From positions 536,367-600,366 of the forward strand of contig NW_004624783.1 of assembly GCF_000247695.1 (NCBI RefSeq): a DNA stretch of 64,000 bases, in the 5' to 3' direction. The DNA comes from Heterocephalus glaber (taxonomy: Eukaryota; Chordata; Mammalia; Rodentia; Bathyergidae). Each line of letters opens with the position of its first letter. Position 1 is the stretch's first letter. This document shows, piece after piece, positions 23,390 to 35,324 of the stretch. The translations under genes and the position numbers were made by a program. The notes beneath the pieces were generated by a model. The model was not told the origin of the DNA, did not search any database, and saw only the letters and a list, made by a program, of their open reading frames with translations.

Positions 23390-23930
23390 TCCAGCAGACA
23401 CTAACATCTAATGAGTCAAACTTCTCATTTTCAGACTAATCAGTCGGCTGCACTAATTGCAAATGCAAATATGCAAATTTATATTAATTAATTACTCCGC
23501 TAATTAGTTCTGCGGTCTTTTTTGGGTAATAAATCATTGTGCAGTGGAAGGGAAACAAGTCCTGTCCCATTTCACTCCACATAAAAATTTAATGTACTCA
23601 TGGAAGAAAATATATAAAAAAAGAAACTAAGAGCTGATCACTCTGCTTCCACTGACGAGTCCCCTACAGAAAGGTGCCGTTGTGAGAGGGCTTTCACATC
23701 TTCAGCGAATGCCATCACTAAGGTGCCTGTTAGCAATTTAATTATCACATTATGAGCTTCAGAAAAAGCCAGTTTGCTGTGCTGCAGGCTGTGACATGGA
23801 GCTCGGCAGTTCACCCACTTTGCAGCAAAACACTTATAAATAAAATGAGAATATGGAGAGGGAATCACATTTCTTTGCTGAAACACAATAGCTTGGGAAC
23901 AAACGTTTTCAAGGGTTTTGTTGTTATTGT
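23390..23930. promoter_or_regulatory. Candidate enhancer with tandem octamers and TAATTA cluster
   Basis: Two perfect POU octamers ATGCAAAT lie head to tail at 23463-23470 and 23471-23478, preceded by a one-mismatch octamer TTGCAAAT at 23457-23464. They are followed by TAATTA at 23485-23490, 23489-23494 and 23501-23506. No repeat family explains the block. The downstream part to about 23.9 kb is also repeat-free. POU factors and homeodomain proteins are the natural candidates to bind it, which suggests a neural or other developmental enhancer. Confidence 0.45.
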
Positions 23931-24229
23931 TGTTTTAAGCCCAAGTTATTGTTTTGTCTTTCATGCCCTTGAATTAAAAGTTTTATCATTCGGATTCAAG
24001 AGATGCACTGAAGGGATGTGACACAGGACAGAATATGGGTGGTGTTGGAGAGGAGCAGGTGAGGAGGAGCTGGTAGAAGTAGGAGACAGCCTTGCACAAT
24101 AGCTAGGAGTGGTGCACACTCAGATTTATTCATTTTACATATTCGTATTGGAGACTCACTATGATCCCAGCTGCCTATTGTGGGGGATGGAGTGACATGT
24201 GCATAGCATATAGGAAACACTTCTTCTAA
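23931..24229. other. Unassigned sequence
   Basis: No gene or repeat recognised. Confidence 0.4.
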
Positions 24230-24345
24230 TTAGACTGTGGATTCTTTGAGGATAAGAGGCTATGTCTAATTCACCTCTGTGTTCCCACTTCTTTTCTCAG
24301 ATAGAATATTCAACAAGGATTTGCTGAATGAATGAATGACTGAAT
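24230..24345 (+). repeat. L2 LINE 3' end
   Basis: The order 'gactgtggattctttgagga', 'ggctatgtctaattcacctc', 'ggatttgctgaatgaatgaa' is the L2 3' terminus, with the characteristic GAATGAATGA tail. Confidence 0.8.
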
Positions 24346-24502
24346 GAACGGCAGCAGCCTTCAAAGATCTTAAGCCTAGTTATAAAGTCAATCACTCTTG
24401 CTCATGTACACCATAGTCTTTATTATCTGGCAGGTACCAAGATTAGAAGATAAGAAGAAAGACATTTAAATCCTCATATGTTGAATGTCCCATCATCTCC
24501 TC

Positions 24503-24855
24503 TGTTATGGTTTGAGTCTAGATCCCCCCCAAAGCCTCATGTGGTTGCTGAAGCTAGAGTGTGTGATGCGAGGATTAAGGGTGTGTGATTACTAAACCAG
24601 TACATTGATTAGTTTGGCACCGCCCTAATCCCAGTAGTCTGAATAAGATAAAAGGGGCAGAAAGATGCTGTTAAATTCTCTAGTTGCTTTGCTACTATCT
24701 GTCCACCATGAACTGTTGTCCCTCTGCCACCCTGTCTTGGAGCCAGCTGATTATGGACCGAAACCTCTACGAACTGTAAGCCAAATAAACAGCTTCCCCT
24801 TTAACTTTGGGTGTCCAGTATTTTGTCTTAGCAATGAGAGAAAGTAACTAACACA
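24503..24855 (+). mobile_element. MaLR-type solo LTR with perfect 5-bp duplication
   Basis: The element starts TGTTATGG and ends AACACA, so it has TG...CA termini. It carries a polyadenylation signal AATAAA at 24784-24789 and is flanked by the perfect 5-bp duplication tcctc (24498-24502 and 24856-24860). The 'gaccgaaacctctacgaac' box before the poly(A) signal is shared with the copies at 41.0, 50.2, 55.0 and 63.2 kb. It has no internal retroviral genes. Confidence 0.92.
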
Positions 24856-24984
24856 TCCTCCTTCTTCTCAATAAGAAATTTCTACTTTAATTCCCCATGC
24901 TCTTTCCTCCTCATTATTCCCTCCCAATGTGTTGAGCAATAAAGAAGAAACTGCTATCATTACAGCTGGGCAATTTGCCTTCCA

Positions 24985-25065
24985 GCCCTGGCTCACCCAC
25001 ATCCTGGTTTGTGATCTTGGAGAGTTGGTTTCTTCATCTGTAATAGCAGGAGTGATGAGAGCATC
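24985..25065 (+). repeat. Possible MIR fragment
   Basis: 'tttgtgatcttggagag' followed by 'ggtttcttcatctgtaat' resembles the MIR core, but the copy is short and decayed. Confidence 0.4.
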
Positions 25066-25159
25066 AAGAAGCTGGAGTGGATGCCAGGGCTTTGGACCCA
25101 GGCAGCTCAGCACTCCTCAAATGCTCTCTACATGACATTAGGTTTTTATTTTTTATTAT

Positions 25160-25735
25160 TTATAAAAAAATATTTGCTTTAATTACTTTTGAAAAATTGG
25201 AATGTAGGACATGTGTACATGGTACAACATTCAAAAGTATGTAAGGTAGTCAACAAAAAGCAAGTCTCCTCCCCTGACACTTTGCCTCTCTGTTCCCGCC
25301 CTAAAGCCAACAATTAATTTCTAAGTATTTTTGCAGAAGTAGACAGTATATTTGTGAATAATTTATATTTCTTCACATGCACAAATGATAGCCTGCCATA
25401 CCACCATTCCTCATCTTACTCATTCTAACTTAACACATCAGGACATACAGAGCTGCCACATAGTTTAGAGCCTGCATATTTTCCCTTTTATGAAAGCACA
25501 GTAATTGTATCAGACCCCAATTGTGAACATTTAGATTATTTCCAATTTTCTTCTGCTACAAATGATGCTACAGTCTTTGTACATCTGACGTTTTGCCCTT
25601 GTGTCGGGAAACTCATAGGACTGAAACCTAGAAATAAACCATTGGATCAAAGAATACACACTTCAAATTTTGATACAGATGCACATTTAAAATCTTGAAA
25701 TTTTGAAATTCCCCTCACAGAGGATGTATCAATTC
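25160..25735 (-). mobile_element. Old L1 3' region (L1M-like), reverse
   Basis: Plus-strand phrases 'gaacatttagattatttcc', 'aatgatgctacagtctttg' and 'gaaataaaccattggatc' follow the order of reverse-complemented old L1 3' ends. Strongly diverged, with no readable frame. Confidence 0.55.
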
Positions 25736-25773
25736 ATACACCTACCATGACCTCTTGGCTCCTGACACCCTTG

Positions 25774-25885
25774 CTTGTTTAAGTTCTCTAAATCTCAGTT
25801 CCTCAGTATTCTCATCTACAATGTGGAAATAATCATGCTGTCTTCCTCATAGGGTAGTTGTGAGGTCACACAGGAAAAGTCCTTA
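25774..25885 (+). repeat. MIR SINE fragment
   Basis: 'tctcagttcctcagtattc', 'atctacaatgtggaaataat' and 'catagggtagttgtgagg' match the MIR core and 3' half in order. Confidence 0.75.
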
Positions 25886-26104
25886 TGTGTTAACTATTCT
25901 CAGCATCATTTTTTCCATTTTCACCACATCATGGAATTCTGTGATAGTGAAGGAAACCTCAGTGTAAAAGCACTGTTTAAAGAGCAATGGACATGGTTGC
26001 TATCAGTAAGATCCCATTTGGCCTTATCTACTGTAGAAAACCAGAATATGTTGCCCCAGTGACCACAAATATGCCTCTTTGGTATAGGTGGTGTTTTGTT
26101 TGGT

Positions 26105-26190
26105 TCATTTGTTTTGCCATGCTAGGTATTAAATCTAGAACCTTGTTTATGCTAGGCAAGTACTTTACAATTGGGAGATACCCCAAGCCT
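26105..26190 (-). mobile_element. Decayed ID-type SINE, reverse
   Basis: Plus strand reads 'ccatgctaggtattaaatc', 'ttatgctaggcaagtacttt' and 'ttgggagataccccaagcc', an old ID copy in reverse. Confidence 0.65.
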
Positions 26191-26199
26191 TTTTAACTT

Positions 26200-26318
26200 T
26201 TTTTTTTTTAATTTTGGGATGGAATCTCACTGAATTGTCCCAGTTGGCCTTGAATTTACAATCCTGCCTCAGCCTTCCAAGTAGCTGGGATTACATGCAT
26301 ACACCACCAAGCCTGACT
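26200..26318 (-). mobile_element. B1-type SINE, reverse
   Basis: After a T-run the plus strand reads 'gggatggaatctcactgaat', 'agttggccttgaatttac', 'cctcagccttccaagtagct', 'gggattacatgcatacacc', the reverse complement of a 7SL-derived monomer. It directly abuts a decayed reverse ID copy. Confidence 0.88.
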
Positions 26319-27900
26319 GACATAAGTATCTATTTCTGAGCTAAAGGAAATAAGTAGCGGCAAACAGAGGAAGAGCTCTCTGTGTCATCCCTCTTTTCCA
26401 CCTGAAGACAGGATATAAACTCTCTGATCAAAAATCACTTATCAGGTCAGAGATGACATCAGAGGAATCTGCCAGCAAATCTTACTTCACTCATTTCTTC
26501 CCACATATTTACCTTTCTGCAGCTTTCTGCCTGTGGGATTCCAAGACCATTTTCTTTTGCCCTGTCATTTTCCCAAAACATTCCCTGTTTTTTGTGGAAG
26601 ATGTTGCATATGCCTGTTCTAAGACATCACCTTGAGCGACTGGTCATCTGGATCTCTCTCGAGGGATGAGCTCTACTTATGTTAATAGATTGGCTTGGTT
26701 TTCTCTTGTTAACCTGTCTTTTGTTAAAGATGTCTATCCCAAATACAAATTTGTGAGGGTTGAGGAGAAATTACCTTTTCTCCCCAACACCACCTCTTGG
26801 CATAAGAAAATTTGTGCCATGGCTCACTCTAGCTCAGGTTTGTGAGAATATTTCTCCAGTGCCTTTGAAAGTTTTGAGAACTTTCATAACCTTCCACATG
26901 TACAAGGCAGGACCAATTATTAGCTTCACTTCTCCAAATGAATCCTATGCTCAGGGGCAGACTAGGAAAAACAAAGGAACATGAGTGAGGGCAGGGAGAA
27001 GGTCAGCTAAGGAATCAGGTGAAAGGGACAGTAAGAAGGAACCTAGGAGTGGCTAGTTGGGTTATGAGGCACAGAGCTGAAGGTGTGACAAGAGCCAAAA
27101 CCAGCAAGTTCTTAGCTGAGCAGGGGCTGCCAGGGTGACATATGCATTTGGTTATTCTCTCTCCTCCCTGGACTAGACCAATAGTGTCTGCCCAGCAGTG
27201 TCTGCCCCGTAGTGAGGCTCCGTCCTGTCTCCATACAATTGATTCCAGGGCTTCTACTTCTTTCTCTTCTCTCCTTCAATTCCCCTCCCTGAGTTCTATC
27301 TCTCTCCAAACTTCTAGCCACCACTGGCCATTCTAAGGTGGCCAGCACCATAAGTTATCAGAGCACCATATTTCAGGTCACTTGCTGAGCTCTTAAAAGT
27401 CATCCTTACATGACCTGTGTTCATTTCCAGTTCAATTTACCTGAAACCAAACTCATCCTCTCTCTGAAATGCCCTTTCCTTCTTGTTATCTTTCAGGGTA
27501 TGCTAATGAGCATGAAGCAACTGTTCCTTTATGTGTACCTTGCTCCGAAGGATAGTGCTGCCTGGTATCATTTGCACAGTGGATAAGTGCTTGTTGATTA
27601 TCGGTGGATCAAAGAGGGTTTCTCAGGCTTATTTCTCCATTTTCCCAAGGGCAACTCACTTCTCCTATTTTCTGTTTAGATATGAACACAATTTGGGGGT
27701 TATGTTCTCAAAGATACAACAGACATCTTTGGAGCCTTCCATGGCATATGCTAGATGACTAACCATTTGGCAGACTCCTCCAGGCTGCTGGTGCAGGAAT
27801 GCCTCAGGGAAGGCATGGGAAGCCTTCTGTGGGTTTGTGGGGGGGGGGGAGACTTCCTCTCCTTCCACTCTGCAGGGTATATGGCTGTGCCCTCTGGAGC
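26319..27900. other. Unassigned sequence
   Basis: No gene or confident repeat is visible. Several short frames occur but none has a recognisable domain. Confidence 0.4.
27839..27849. repeat. G11 homopolymer
   Basis: Eleven consecutive G on the plus strand, preceded by another GG. A likely site of length variation or sequencing error. Confidence 0.85.
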
Positions 27901-27904
27901 CCAG

Positions 27905-28260
27905 AAAGGAGAGCTGAGCTAATTATTTATTTAATGTGAGAGCATTGATTCTCTTAGATCATAATTACACTGGTAGAAGTGAACAGTGGTGCTAATGTTA
28001 AGAATACAAAAGGTTTTGGCTGAAAACCTGCAGAACTGAAGCTTCAAAATTCCACCTGAAGCCAAAGAATAAATGTCATTAAGAAATTCTTTGTGAAGTA
28101 AAGTGGAAAAAAACCACAAATGTGTTTCTTCAGATAATGAAATTAAAAACCCTATGTTACATCCTTGATGTGTTTGTATTTGGGTCATGTTTGGTTAGCA
28201 AAAAAGGGATTTTTCAATAGATTGTTTTTCCTAATCCATGTTTCAGATAGGATATTGTGG
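27905..28260. promoter_or_regulatory. Candidate conserved non-coding element
   Basis: Repeat-free AT-rich stretch with TAATTA at 27920-27925 and 27962-27967 and AACCACAA at 28112-28119 (RUNX type). No reading frame explains it. Conservation is not testable here. Confidence 0.3.
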
Positions 28261-28423
28261 TTTGGTTTGGCCTCACATTTCTTGGCAGTTAGCTGTAGTT
28301 AAGGGTTGATAGTGATGAACCTGAATATTCCATGTCCAAAGATGAACAAATGACATCATAAGAAACTTCAGCTCTGCACACTCACATTGTGGTCACCTTT
28401 TCTGAAAACATGCACATCTGGAT

Positions 28424-28848
28424 TGTGGTGGTCAATTGATTGTGTCAGCTTGAGAAGTTGGGTAAGAGAAGTTTAGCTAAATCAGCTCAGCAATTCCACA
28501 CCATAGGGTATGGAGCACACACCCTAGGGTGGCTCATCACCTGGATGGTGTAAAGGGGAAATGAGGAAGCACAAATCTGCTTCTGTTCCTTCAGTCTTTG
28601 CCTTCACCTTGGACGACATCTCCTGGCTTTCAGTGTAGATGCATCTGCATCTGATACGGACTCCCATGGGACCCTGCAATGAGCTCCAGAATTTAGACTA
28701 AATCCTTCGGTCTCCAGCATGCAGACAGACCCTCTGCAGTCTTCCTCATTTGACTCTGTGGGTGCTCATTGCAAGCCAATCTTATAAATTCTTATATATT
28801 TGTATATCTTGTATTATATCTGTTTCTTTAAGTACTGACTGTTGCACA
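28424..28848 (+). mobile_element. MaLR/MT-type LTR
   Basis: It starts 'tgtggtggtcaattgattg', a 'gtcaa-ttg' opening typical of MT/MLT-related MaLR LTRs. It shares with the copy at 61.39 kb the box 'ccctgcaatgagctccag' and the 'agaccctctgcagtc' region before an AT-rich 3' end. Flanking duplications are unclear, so the right boundary is approximate. Confidence 0.7.
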
Positions 28849-29291
28849 GATATAAGAGCAAATGCATCAGATATACAGTAAAAGAAATGTAACCTTTTAG
28901 ATAGACCTTGTGGAGATAGGAAGGGAATATGGTGATGGGGGAGACAAGAAGGAAGGGAGAGGAAGTAAAAAGGACTCAGATGTGACATGTATACATACCA
29001 CCTCTCCACAATGAATGCATTCAGTATGTATCACAAACATGTACTAATCAAAAAAAGATGCAATATGTATATATATATGATAAGTGCATTTATGTATTGC
29101 AAACATATGCTAACAAAAAGTCCATACCATTTTAAACCATTTGATTTTGTATTTGTTTACTGTAAAGAAAAACAGAAATCTCCAAACCAATTGAATAAAT
29201 GCATTTTTGTATATCAATTATATTGCCTTAAAACTGAAAGAAAGAAAAAGAAAAATTACTCACAACCTTACAGTCCAAAGACAATGACTAT
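28849..29291. other. Unassigned AT-rich sequence
   Basis: No gene or named repeat. The 116-codon plus-strand frame from 28987 is a translation of A-rich, low-complexity DNA. Confidence 0.4.
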
Positions 29292-29610
29292 TGTGTTAAC
29301 TTCTGTTAACACTGTGAAAAAATACCTGAGAAAATAAACTTTTAAAGCAGAAAACTTTATTCTGGCTCAAGTTTCAGAGGTTTCAGTACATGAAAACTTG
29401 GCCCTGTGGATTTGGGCCTGCGGTACCATAATATATAGTGTCAGGGGCATGTAGAGGAGGTCTGTTCTCCTGAGAAACCAACAGAAAGACAGGAAGGGTC
29501 CAAGGTCCTCATATCCCCAAATGATCCACCCATTACCTCCCAATAGGGCCACAGGCTGGCAACCAAGCCTTTACTCTAGGGCCCTTTGGGGACACTTGCA
29601 TACCACAGCA
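29292..29610 (-). mobile_element. MaLR-type solo LTR, reverse
   Basis: It opens 'tgtgttaacttctgttaaca' and includes 'gaaaactttattctggctca', then 'cattacctcccaatagggcc' and closes 'cataccacagca'. The 5-bp flanks are actat (29287-29291) and actgt (29611-29615), one mismatch, which supports the boundaries. Confidence 0.78.
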
Positions 29611-31965
29611 ACTGTAAACATTTGTTTTACACCTTTCCAGACTTAAATCTGCAGCTCTCCCCAGAGCCGTGAGTACTCACCCATATGTGCGCTCTCTGAC
29701 TTCCTGGGGCTGATGTGCTGACACTGCAGCTGTACCAGTTGTTGAAGGCTCATTCAGCAGCTACTGCTGCTGCTCTACAGACTGATCATACTTTGAGTAT
29801 CTCCTGGTACCGGTTCAACAAAAGTGGAGTCAGTCTCTCTGCCTTTGTGTATGTGCATGTGTGTGGCACTTGCTGGTACCATTTTTTTCAAAATGCACAT
29901 CATTTTTGTAGCTACATAGGTATTCAGTTGTGCTGATATTCCACAACTTATCCAACTAGTCTCATGTTATTTTAATTGGAGCATTTTTTGGTATTTATAT
30001 ATCATCCTACTTTATGTTTCTGATCTTCCCTTTTTCCTGTTATTTTTCTTGCTTATGTTTCTTTCCACTAGTGTTTTGAAAGTTATTCATTTATCCTTCT
30101 CTAGCAGTCAGTATTTTTTTTTCCACTGGAGATATGTGAATCAATTGTTTTCTAACAGCATTAGGATTTAATTGATTTCTGCTAATTTTCTCATCCTCCC
30201 TTTCTGGGTAGTAGATATTTCTGCTTTTATGTTTTTCTTTTATTTCTGACTCTCAGTTGACATTTAAGTAACTTGAGGTTTTCAGATATATTTTTTGAGA
30301 TCCGATTTGTATCTCTTTTTTCAAGAATCATGCTTGACATTTGCATTGTTTATATATTCAGTTAGCAAATTGTTTAACTATTAACTCTGAACTTTACTGC
30401 TTTCATTACTCACTGCCATTTCTTTTAAGCATCATTATTTACAGATGTTTAAATTTTTTATTTTGGTACTTTTCTCAATAAATTGAAATACTTTTTTGAG
30501 GATAGTTTTTTAGAAAGGGTATGTAAGGGATGAATATTTTTACCTCTTGCAGAAAAAACTTTTTCTCTTGATATCAAACAAATGGCACAAACTTACTTTT
30601 AAGTAGCCTTTAAATTTCTTTATATGTCCCCTCCACCCCAAAATATTTTCTGGCTTGGAAATTTAATCGGATTTTTTCCTTAGTGGATTATCTTAAACAA
30701 AAACCACCCGTGCCTGAATATGTACAGTTTTTTCTCTTTGTCTTTCAAATACAAAACCAGGGCCAGTGTGTGTGTGCGTGTGTGTGTGTGGTGCATATGT
30801 GCGTGTGTGTGCCTTGTACAGTGGACTCATGGAACCCAGACTCACCTTGCATCTATGTTCATCAGAGGAATTTTTCTGTTGCCATTCGTGTATTAGATAA
30901 TTGCTATTTGCATTTTCTATTTCCTTGTTGCAGTCTCCTCATATTCATACTGTGCTCTGTGGAGCTGTCTTTCACATCATTTACCTTCCTGGTTGTCCGA
31001 TGCTCTGTCTTTATCCTATGACGCTGAATTTGGGAGAGGCTCCATCTAGCTTAGTGTTCTGATTCATGAATTCAGTTTTCTCCCCTCTCTATTCTGCTGT
31101 TCACCACTTCCCTTGCACTTTGACATTTGAAAATTCTGTTTTTCACCTGAAAGCGTCCTCTTCTTGAAATACACTTTTCCCTTTGCAGAGATGCAATTTT
31201 GAAATATACTGAATGTACAGTGTAATTCTCAGTGTACAGTTTTAATTCTGTCACAAATCTATACGGTTGGGGGAATTTGACTGTACTGCTTCTTTTGGTC
31301 AAGTGAATTTTTTATGTCAGGTGAATTTTCACCACTCAGAATATGAATAGAAGTGGATAATCATTTATTTTAAAGTATTACAATGACTTTGTTGGCAATT
31401 TCACAGATCCCTGTTCGCTTGCATGTGAGTTTCAGACAAAAAAGAAATGAAAACAGCTTCTATTTTCTATGGCCTTATTTTTGGCAGATGAAAGCTCCAG
31501 AAGCTTAAGAAGAGAGAATGGGAAATAGAGCCAGAAGTGTTTTTTGTGAGCTGGAGCTGCACTTGCCTGCTTACGGTTTCCTGTGTTTCACTTGGTATGG
31601 GGCCGCCACTTGCAGTCCAGGCAGCAGCAGAGACCCCTGTTGTCTGTCCCACTAATGCTTCCTGAAGCCCCTGTGTCTTCACACCTTCATTCTGTTGCAG
31701 ATTGGGCACAGAAAATAGCCTTCAGACCATCATTGTCTCTTTGGTGTCATTTATAGTTGTACTACACTGGCTTTGCATTCAAATGGCCAAGGACATGGGC
31801 AAAGAGAGGGGACATAACATATAAGCTGCACTGTTCTCACCATTGTTCATGAAACTGAGATTTCTACCTATGACCCATCCTCAGCTCCAGCCTCTACTCT
31901 TCTCAGTCTGGGGGCTTGTGAGGCCCTGCTGGTGGTTTGTCTTCTGGGTAGAAAAGCACATCCTA
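29611..31965. other. Unassigned, with TG repeat
   Basis: No gene recognised. T-rich sequence from 29.9 to 31.3 kb could be an old LINE in reverse but I cannot show it. The 80-codon reverse frame at 31467-31709 has no familiar domain. Confidence 0.35.
30766..30812. repeat. (TG)n microsatellite, interrupted
   Basis: TG dinucleotides broken by 'gcatatgtgc'. It produces the cysteine/valine-rich translation on the plus strand. Confidence 0.92.
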
Positions 31966-32067
31966 GGGCTGGGGATGTAGCTCAGTGGTGAGGAGATTTC
32001 TGAGTACGGGAGAGGCCCTGGATTTAATCCTCAGCAACGTTAAAAAAAGAAGAAGAAAAAAAGTAAA
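31966..32067 (+). mobile_element. ID-type SINE
   Basis: It starts 'gggctggggatgtagctcag' with a good A box and has a degenerate B box ('tttaatcc'), ending 'cagcaacgtt' and an A/G-rich tail. Confidence 0.88.
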
Positions 32068-32639
32068 GTCCATCCTTTTGCTGCTAGAAATTTCAGCCTG
32101 AGTATTTCACTCCTTAGTCTGGTGGTTGGCACCAAGCCTGTCAAATGTTCTATGATATTCCTGACCTGCAGTTGACAGGGTGTCACTTATTTTTATTTTC
32201 ATGGGAATTTGAAAGTTGAAATATGTAATCAAAATTCTTAAACTGCTTCAAAGGGCATCCAGAGCTATGAAACATCATATCTAAGGGTCTTGGGATCTAC
32301 AGGACACAAAAATATCTGAATGAACAATTTCGTAAATCCCCATTATGTCTGCTCTCTGTGGTGTAACCCATTTTATATACTCTAGATATTTAGATTTCTT
32401 GTGGGTTTTTTTGTTTTTCTTGACTCTTGGTATCATAAAAATATAGAGAGCATCCATGGATTCTAAGGATCAAAAAATATTTTCTCCTGGATCCTCAAGG
32501 GCTTCAGAGAGAGGTGCAAGTACTATTGCTCCTGACCCCTTGGGACCTTCCTGTGCATTTGTAGCAGACTTGGAATAACAGATTGTTTTGCTCTAACTCT
32601 CACCTCCCTTCTTCGGGCATAAGCTGAGCTTTACAGTTC
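32068..32639. other. Unassigned sequence
   Basis: No gene or repeat recognised. Confidence 0.4.
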
Positions 32640-33110
32640 AGAAGTTAAGCACATTAGAATATTTATTTAAAGCCAATTGTGCTTCCTGATCTTTCTGGGT
32701 AACTGAGCTCACCATGTCACCAGACCCCAAAGGTGTATTCGCATTACAATGGCCCAGCTTGCAGGGATACCTTCTCCCTGTTGTTAGCAAATGGTTTCTT
32801 CCATAAACCTTTTAACGCCACAAGTTTGCAACCATTAATTCTTAAGGGTTTTGACAAATCTCCTCAGTTAAATATTAAATAAGAAATATGGCCAGGATGG
32901 TTGCAGCGCTTTGTGAAGTCTGTTTGAAGTGTCCTTTAAAATATTAAATTCAAATAAACGATTGAATCAGAACAAAGGCTATATCTTAAGACAAATTCAG
33001 CCAAGTCTCTTTAACCTTTGAGCTTTCGACATAGATTAGAAAGCCAGGGCAACACATGCTTTCATAGCAAATTGAAATGGGATTTTTGAAACAGTTCCTG
33101 CAAATACAGG
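32640..33110. promoter_or_regulatory. Candidate conserved non-coding element
   Basis: Repeat-free, with AACAAAGG at 32971-32978 (SOX/TCF type) and CCTTTGA at 33015-33021 on the other strand orientation, in AT-rich context with several short palindromes such as 'aatattaaat'. Inference from composition and motifs only. Confidence 0.3.
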
Positions 33111-35109
33111 TAACCCATACCTAGGTTTGATCTTCACTTGCCATTTTGGAGGAGGGATTTCACTGCTCATTGTTTGATAAGAATGCGATTTTTTTTAATG
33201 CTTATATTCAAAGAAACAAATCCTTGAAAACGCTTGCTTTGGGTGCTATGTTTATTCCTTGTCAATGTCTTCCATATGAAATCTGTTCTGCTTATAATAT
33301 CTACCACAGTTGGAGCCTTGAAAAAAATCTGTTTTATATCTGCCCTTTGCACTCAGCTTATTTTGTTTTACACTTCCCCCAAGTTATCTGTCTGTAAGCA
33401 TTCTTGCTTCTAAGCAGGCTGTCCTAAGGGAAGAGGAGTTGGGGGGATGGCCCTGCCTTTAGGGGAATCATAGATTCCCTGATATTTGAGCCATATCTCA
33501 GGTAGGGAGCAGATAAAGAAGTGGAAAGTGACCTCACCAGCTGGGAAGAAAACTATTAAAGTCAAAATTCTGCGTTCTTCTTGCTCCCACATGCTGTGTG
33601 GACTGGTCCAGCACCCATTGGCTCTACTCGGGATTGTGCTTTGCTATGGTGTGTTTCCATCTGCTTCCTCAGTACTGCACAGACTCCTGTAGCTCTTGAT
33701 CCAGCTTGCCTGGAACAATGACTCCACAGACCCAAGCTCCCCAGAAGCAGAGGGTGTCGTAGTTGGCCACAGGTCATACACAATAAAGAAGCCTTGTTGT
33801 GATAGAATATGGGCTGTGTGTTCTGAGCATATGGCTAACTTCATGGGGACTGAAGAGAGTGAGCATGCAGAAGACAGAGACACTGATCCAATATACCTCT
33901 TGAATGAACACTGTGGGCTGTGAAGGTTTCTAAAGGGGGAGATGTGAGATGCTCACTTTCTTGAGTTCACTGAGGACTCTCTTGCCCACTCTGGTGAGAG
34001 ATTGCTCCCACCACAAGGAAGGTTGCATTTTCCCCTAAAGCCCTATCATCTGAACCTCATCTTAACATAGACTCTCTCTCTGCCCCTCGCCTACTCACTG
34101 GTACTCCATTTGGTGGACAAGGGTCTCCCTCCTTTTAGAAATAGACAAATCAACATACCAGTTGGTGCAGGGGAGGTTAGAAATTGTCCAACCTAGTAAA
34201 GGGAGCTTTGAGATCCAGAAGGACAAACCTTGCCAGAATCCCAGGCACAAGATGCTCCTATTTGTTCTCAAGAGAAGGAGAAATGTCATGTTGTGAGGTA
34301 CCTGCTGGCTTAAGGCCAGCCTTGGTGGGCTTGTGTGGCACCTGTTCTTGCCTTGCTGGGCTAGATGAGTGCCATGACAGGTTGGACTTGGGGCCTTAGC
34401 CTCTCTCCTGGTGTGTCCCGTCTGAAGGCACCACCTTCCGCTCATGCCACTAGAGGTCCTCATTGGTTTGCTCAGGACAGAGCAAAAGGCAGCTTTTGAG
34501 ATAAACAGCCAGAAGAATGCTTTGAATTGTTTGCCTTCAGCTTTGTGGTTTTGGGTAAGTTATTCAGAGATTCTAGGCCTCAGGGTCCTTATTTTTGCAA
34601 CAATAAGAAGGGGTTGAAAGCTTTCCATTTATCAAAGACCTATAATTTTCCAGGCATTTTGTTTCAGTTAGGTTTTTGGAAGGATTTGAACATCATAGAG
34701 GAGTGTTTGGGAAGCTTGGATCCCAGGTGAGGGTTGTGTGGGAAATGGACAAGCCAATTTGGATGGAAGGATGTGTGTGTGAGGGGCTGCTGAAGCCTGC
34801 AGGCTGAGTCCAGGGTACAGCAGGGAACATAAAGCCTCCAAGGGCTGGGTCATGGATCCACTGGCTCCTATCCTACCTGGGGTAAGTGTTGCCTCTGAAG
34901 GTAATGCAGCTTCCCACCAAGTAGAGAGAGGGCCCTGGATAGAAAGGGGTAACACACGGTACACACTTAAAGTGGGTGGGTCTGAGATCAGAAAGGCTGC
35001 CACTGAAATCAGATGGGAATCAGAGAGATATAATACAGAAGCCTGGGTGATCACTGATGCATGAGCAGTCAGGTGCTCTCTGACCTCTGATGGGGTTTCT
35101 GCTAAGTCC
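33111..35109. other. Unassigned, higher GC
   Basis: This stretch is less AT-rich than its surroundings and has several 60-148 codon frames on both strands, including a 148-codon reverse frame at 34668-35114. None shows a known domain, signal peptide or good splice context. A purine tract 'aaagggggaga' at 33932-33942 running into TGTGAG could mark a retroviral polypurine tract and LTR start, but no LTR end was found. Confidence 0.35.
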
Positions 35110-35322
35110 ATCATAAACTGACATTAGTCAATTTAATTGAAAATGCATTTTAAATGCCTCAACTACCAAATATCACACCTTAGCCTAGCCTACCTTAAAT
35201 TTGCTCAGAGCACTTACATTAGTGCTACAGTTGGTGCTTGCTGAACATCCCATGTGGTTTATTGATATGATATTGAAAATATCAAACTGAGTGGTTTTAT
35301 GGGTGTGCTTTCACACCATTGT
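35110..35322. mobile_element. Tigger-like DNA transposon fragment
   Basis: It includes 'gaaaatgcattttaaatgcc', 'ccttagcctagcctacctt', 'gctcagagcacttacatt' and 'catgtggtttattgata', in the order of a pogo/Tigger-type non-autonomous element as I remember it. A second relative lies at 46.62 kb. The right end runs straight into the L1 ORF2 remnant. Confidence 0.55.
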
Positions 35323-35324
35323 AT

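Noticed and set aside
28987..29337. 116-codon plus-strand frame
   Set aside because: A/T-rich low-complexity composition with K, Y and N excess, no domain and end inside an LTR.
34668..35114. 148-codon reverse-strand frame
   Set aside because: No recognisable domain, no conserved motif, and overlapping frames exist on the plus strand. GC-richer DNA gives longer chance frames.
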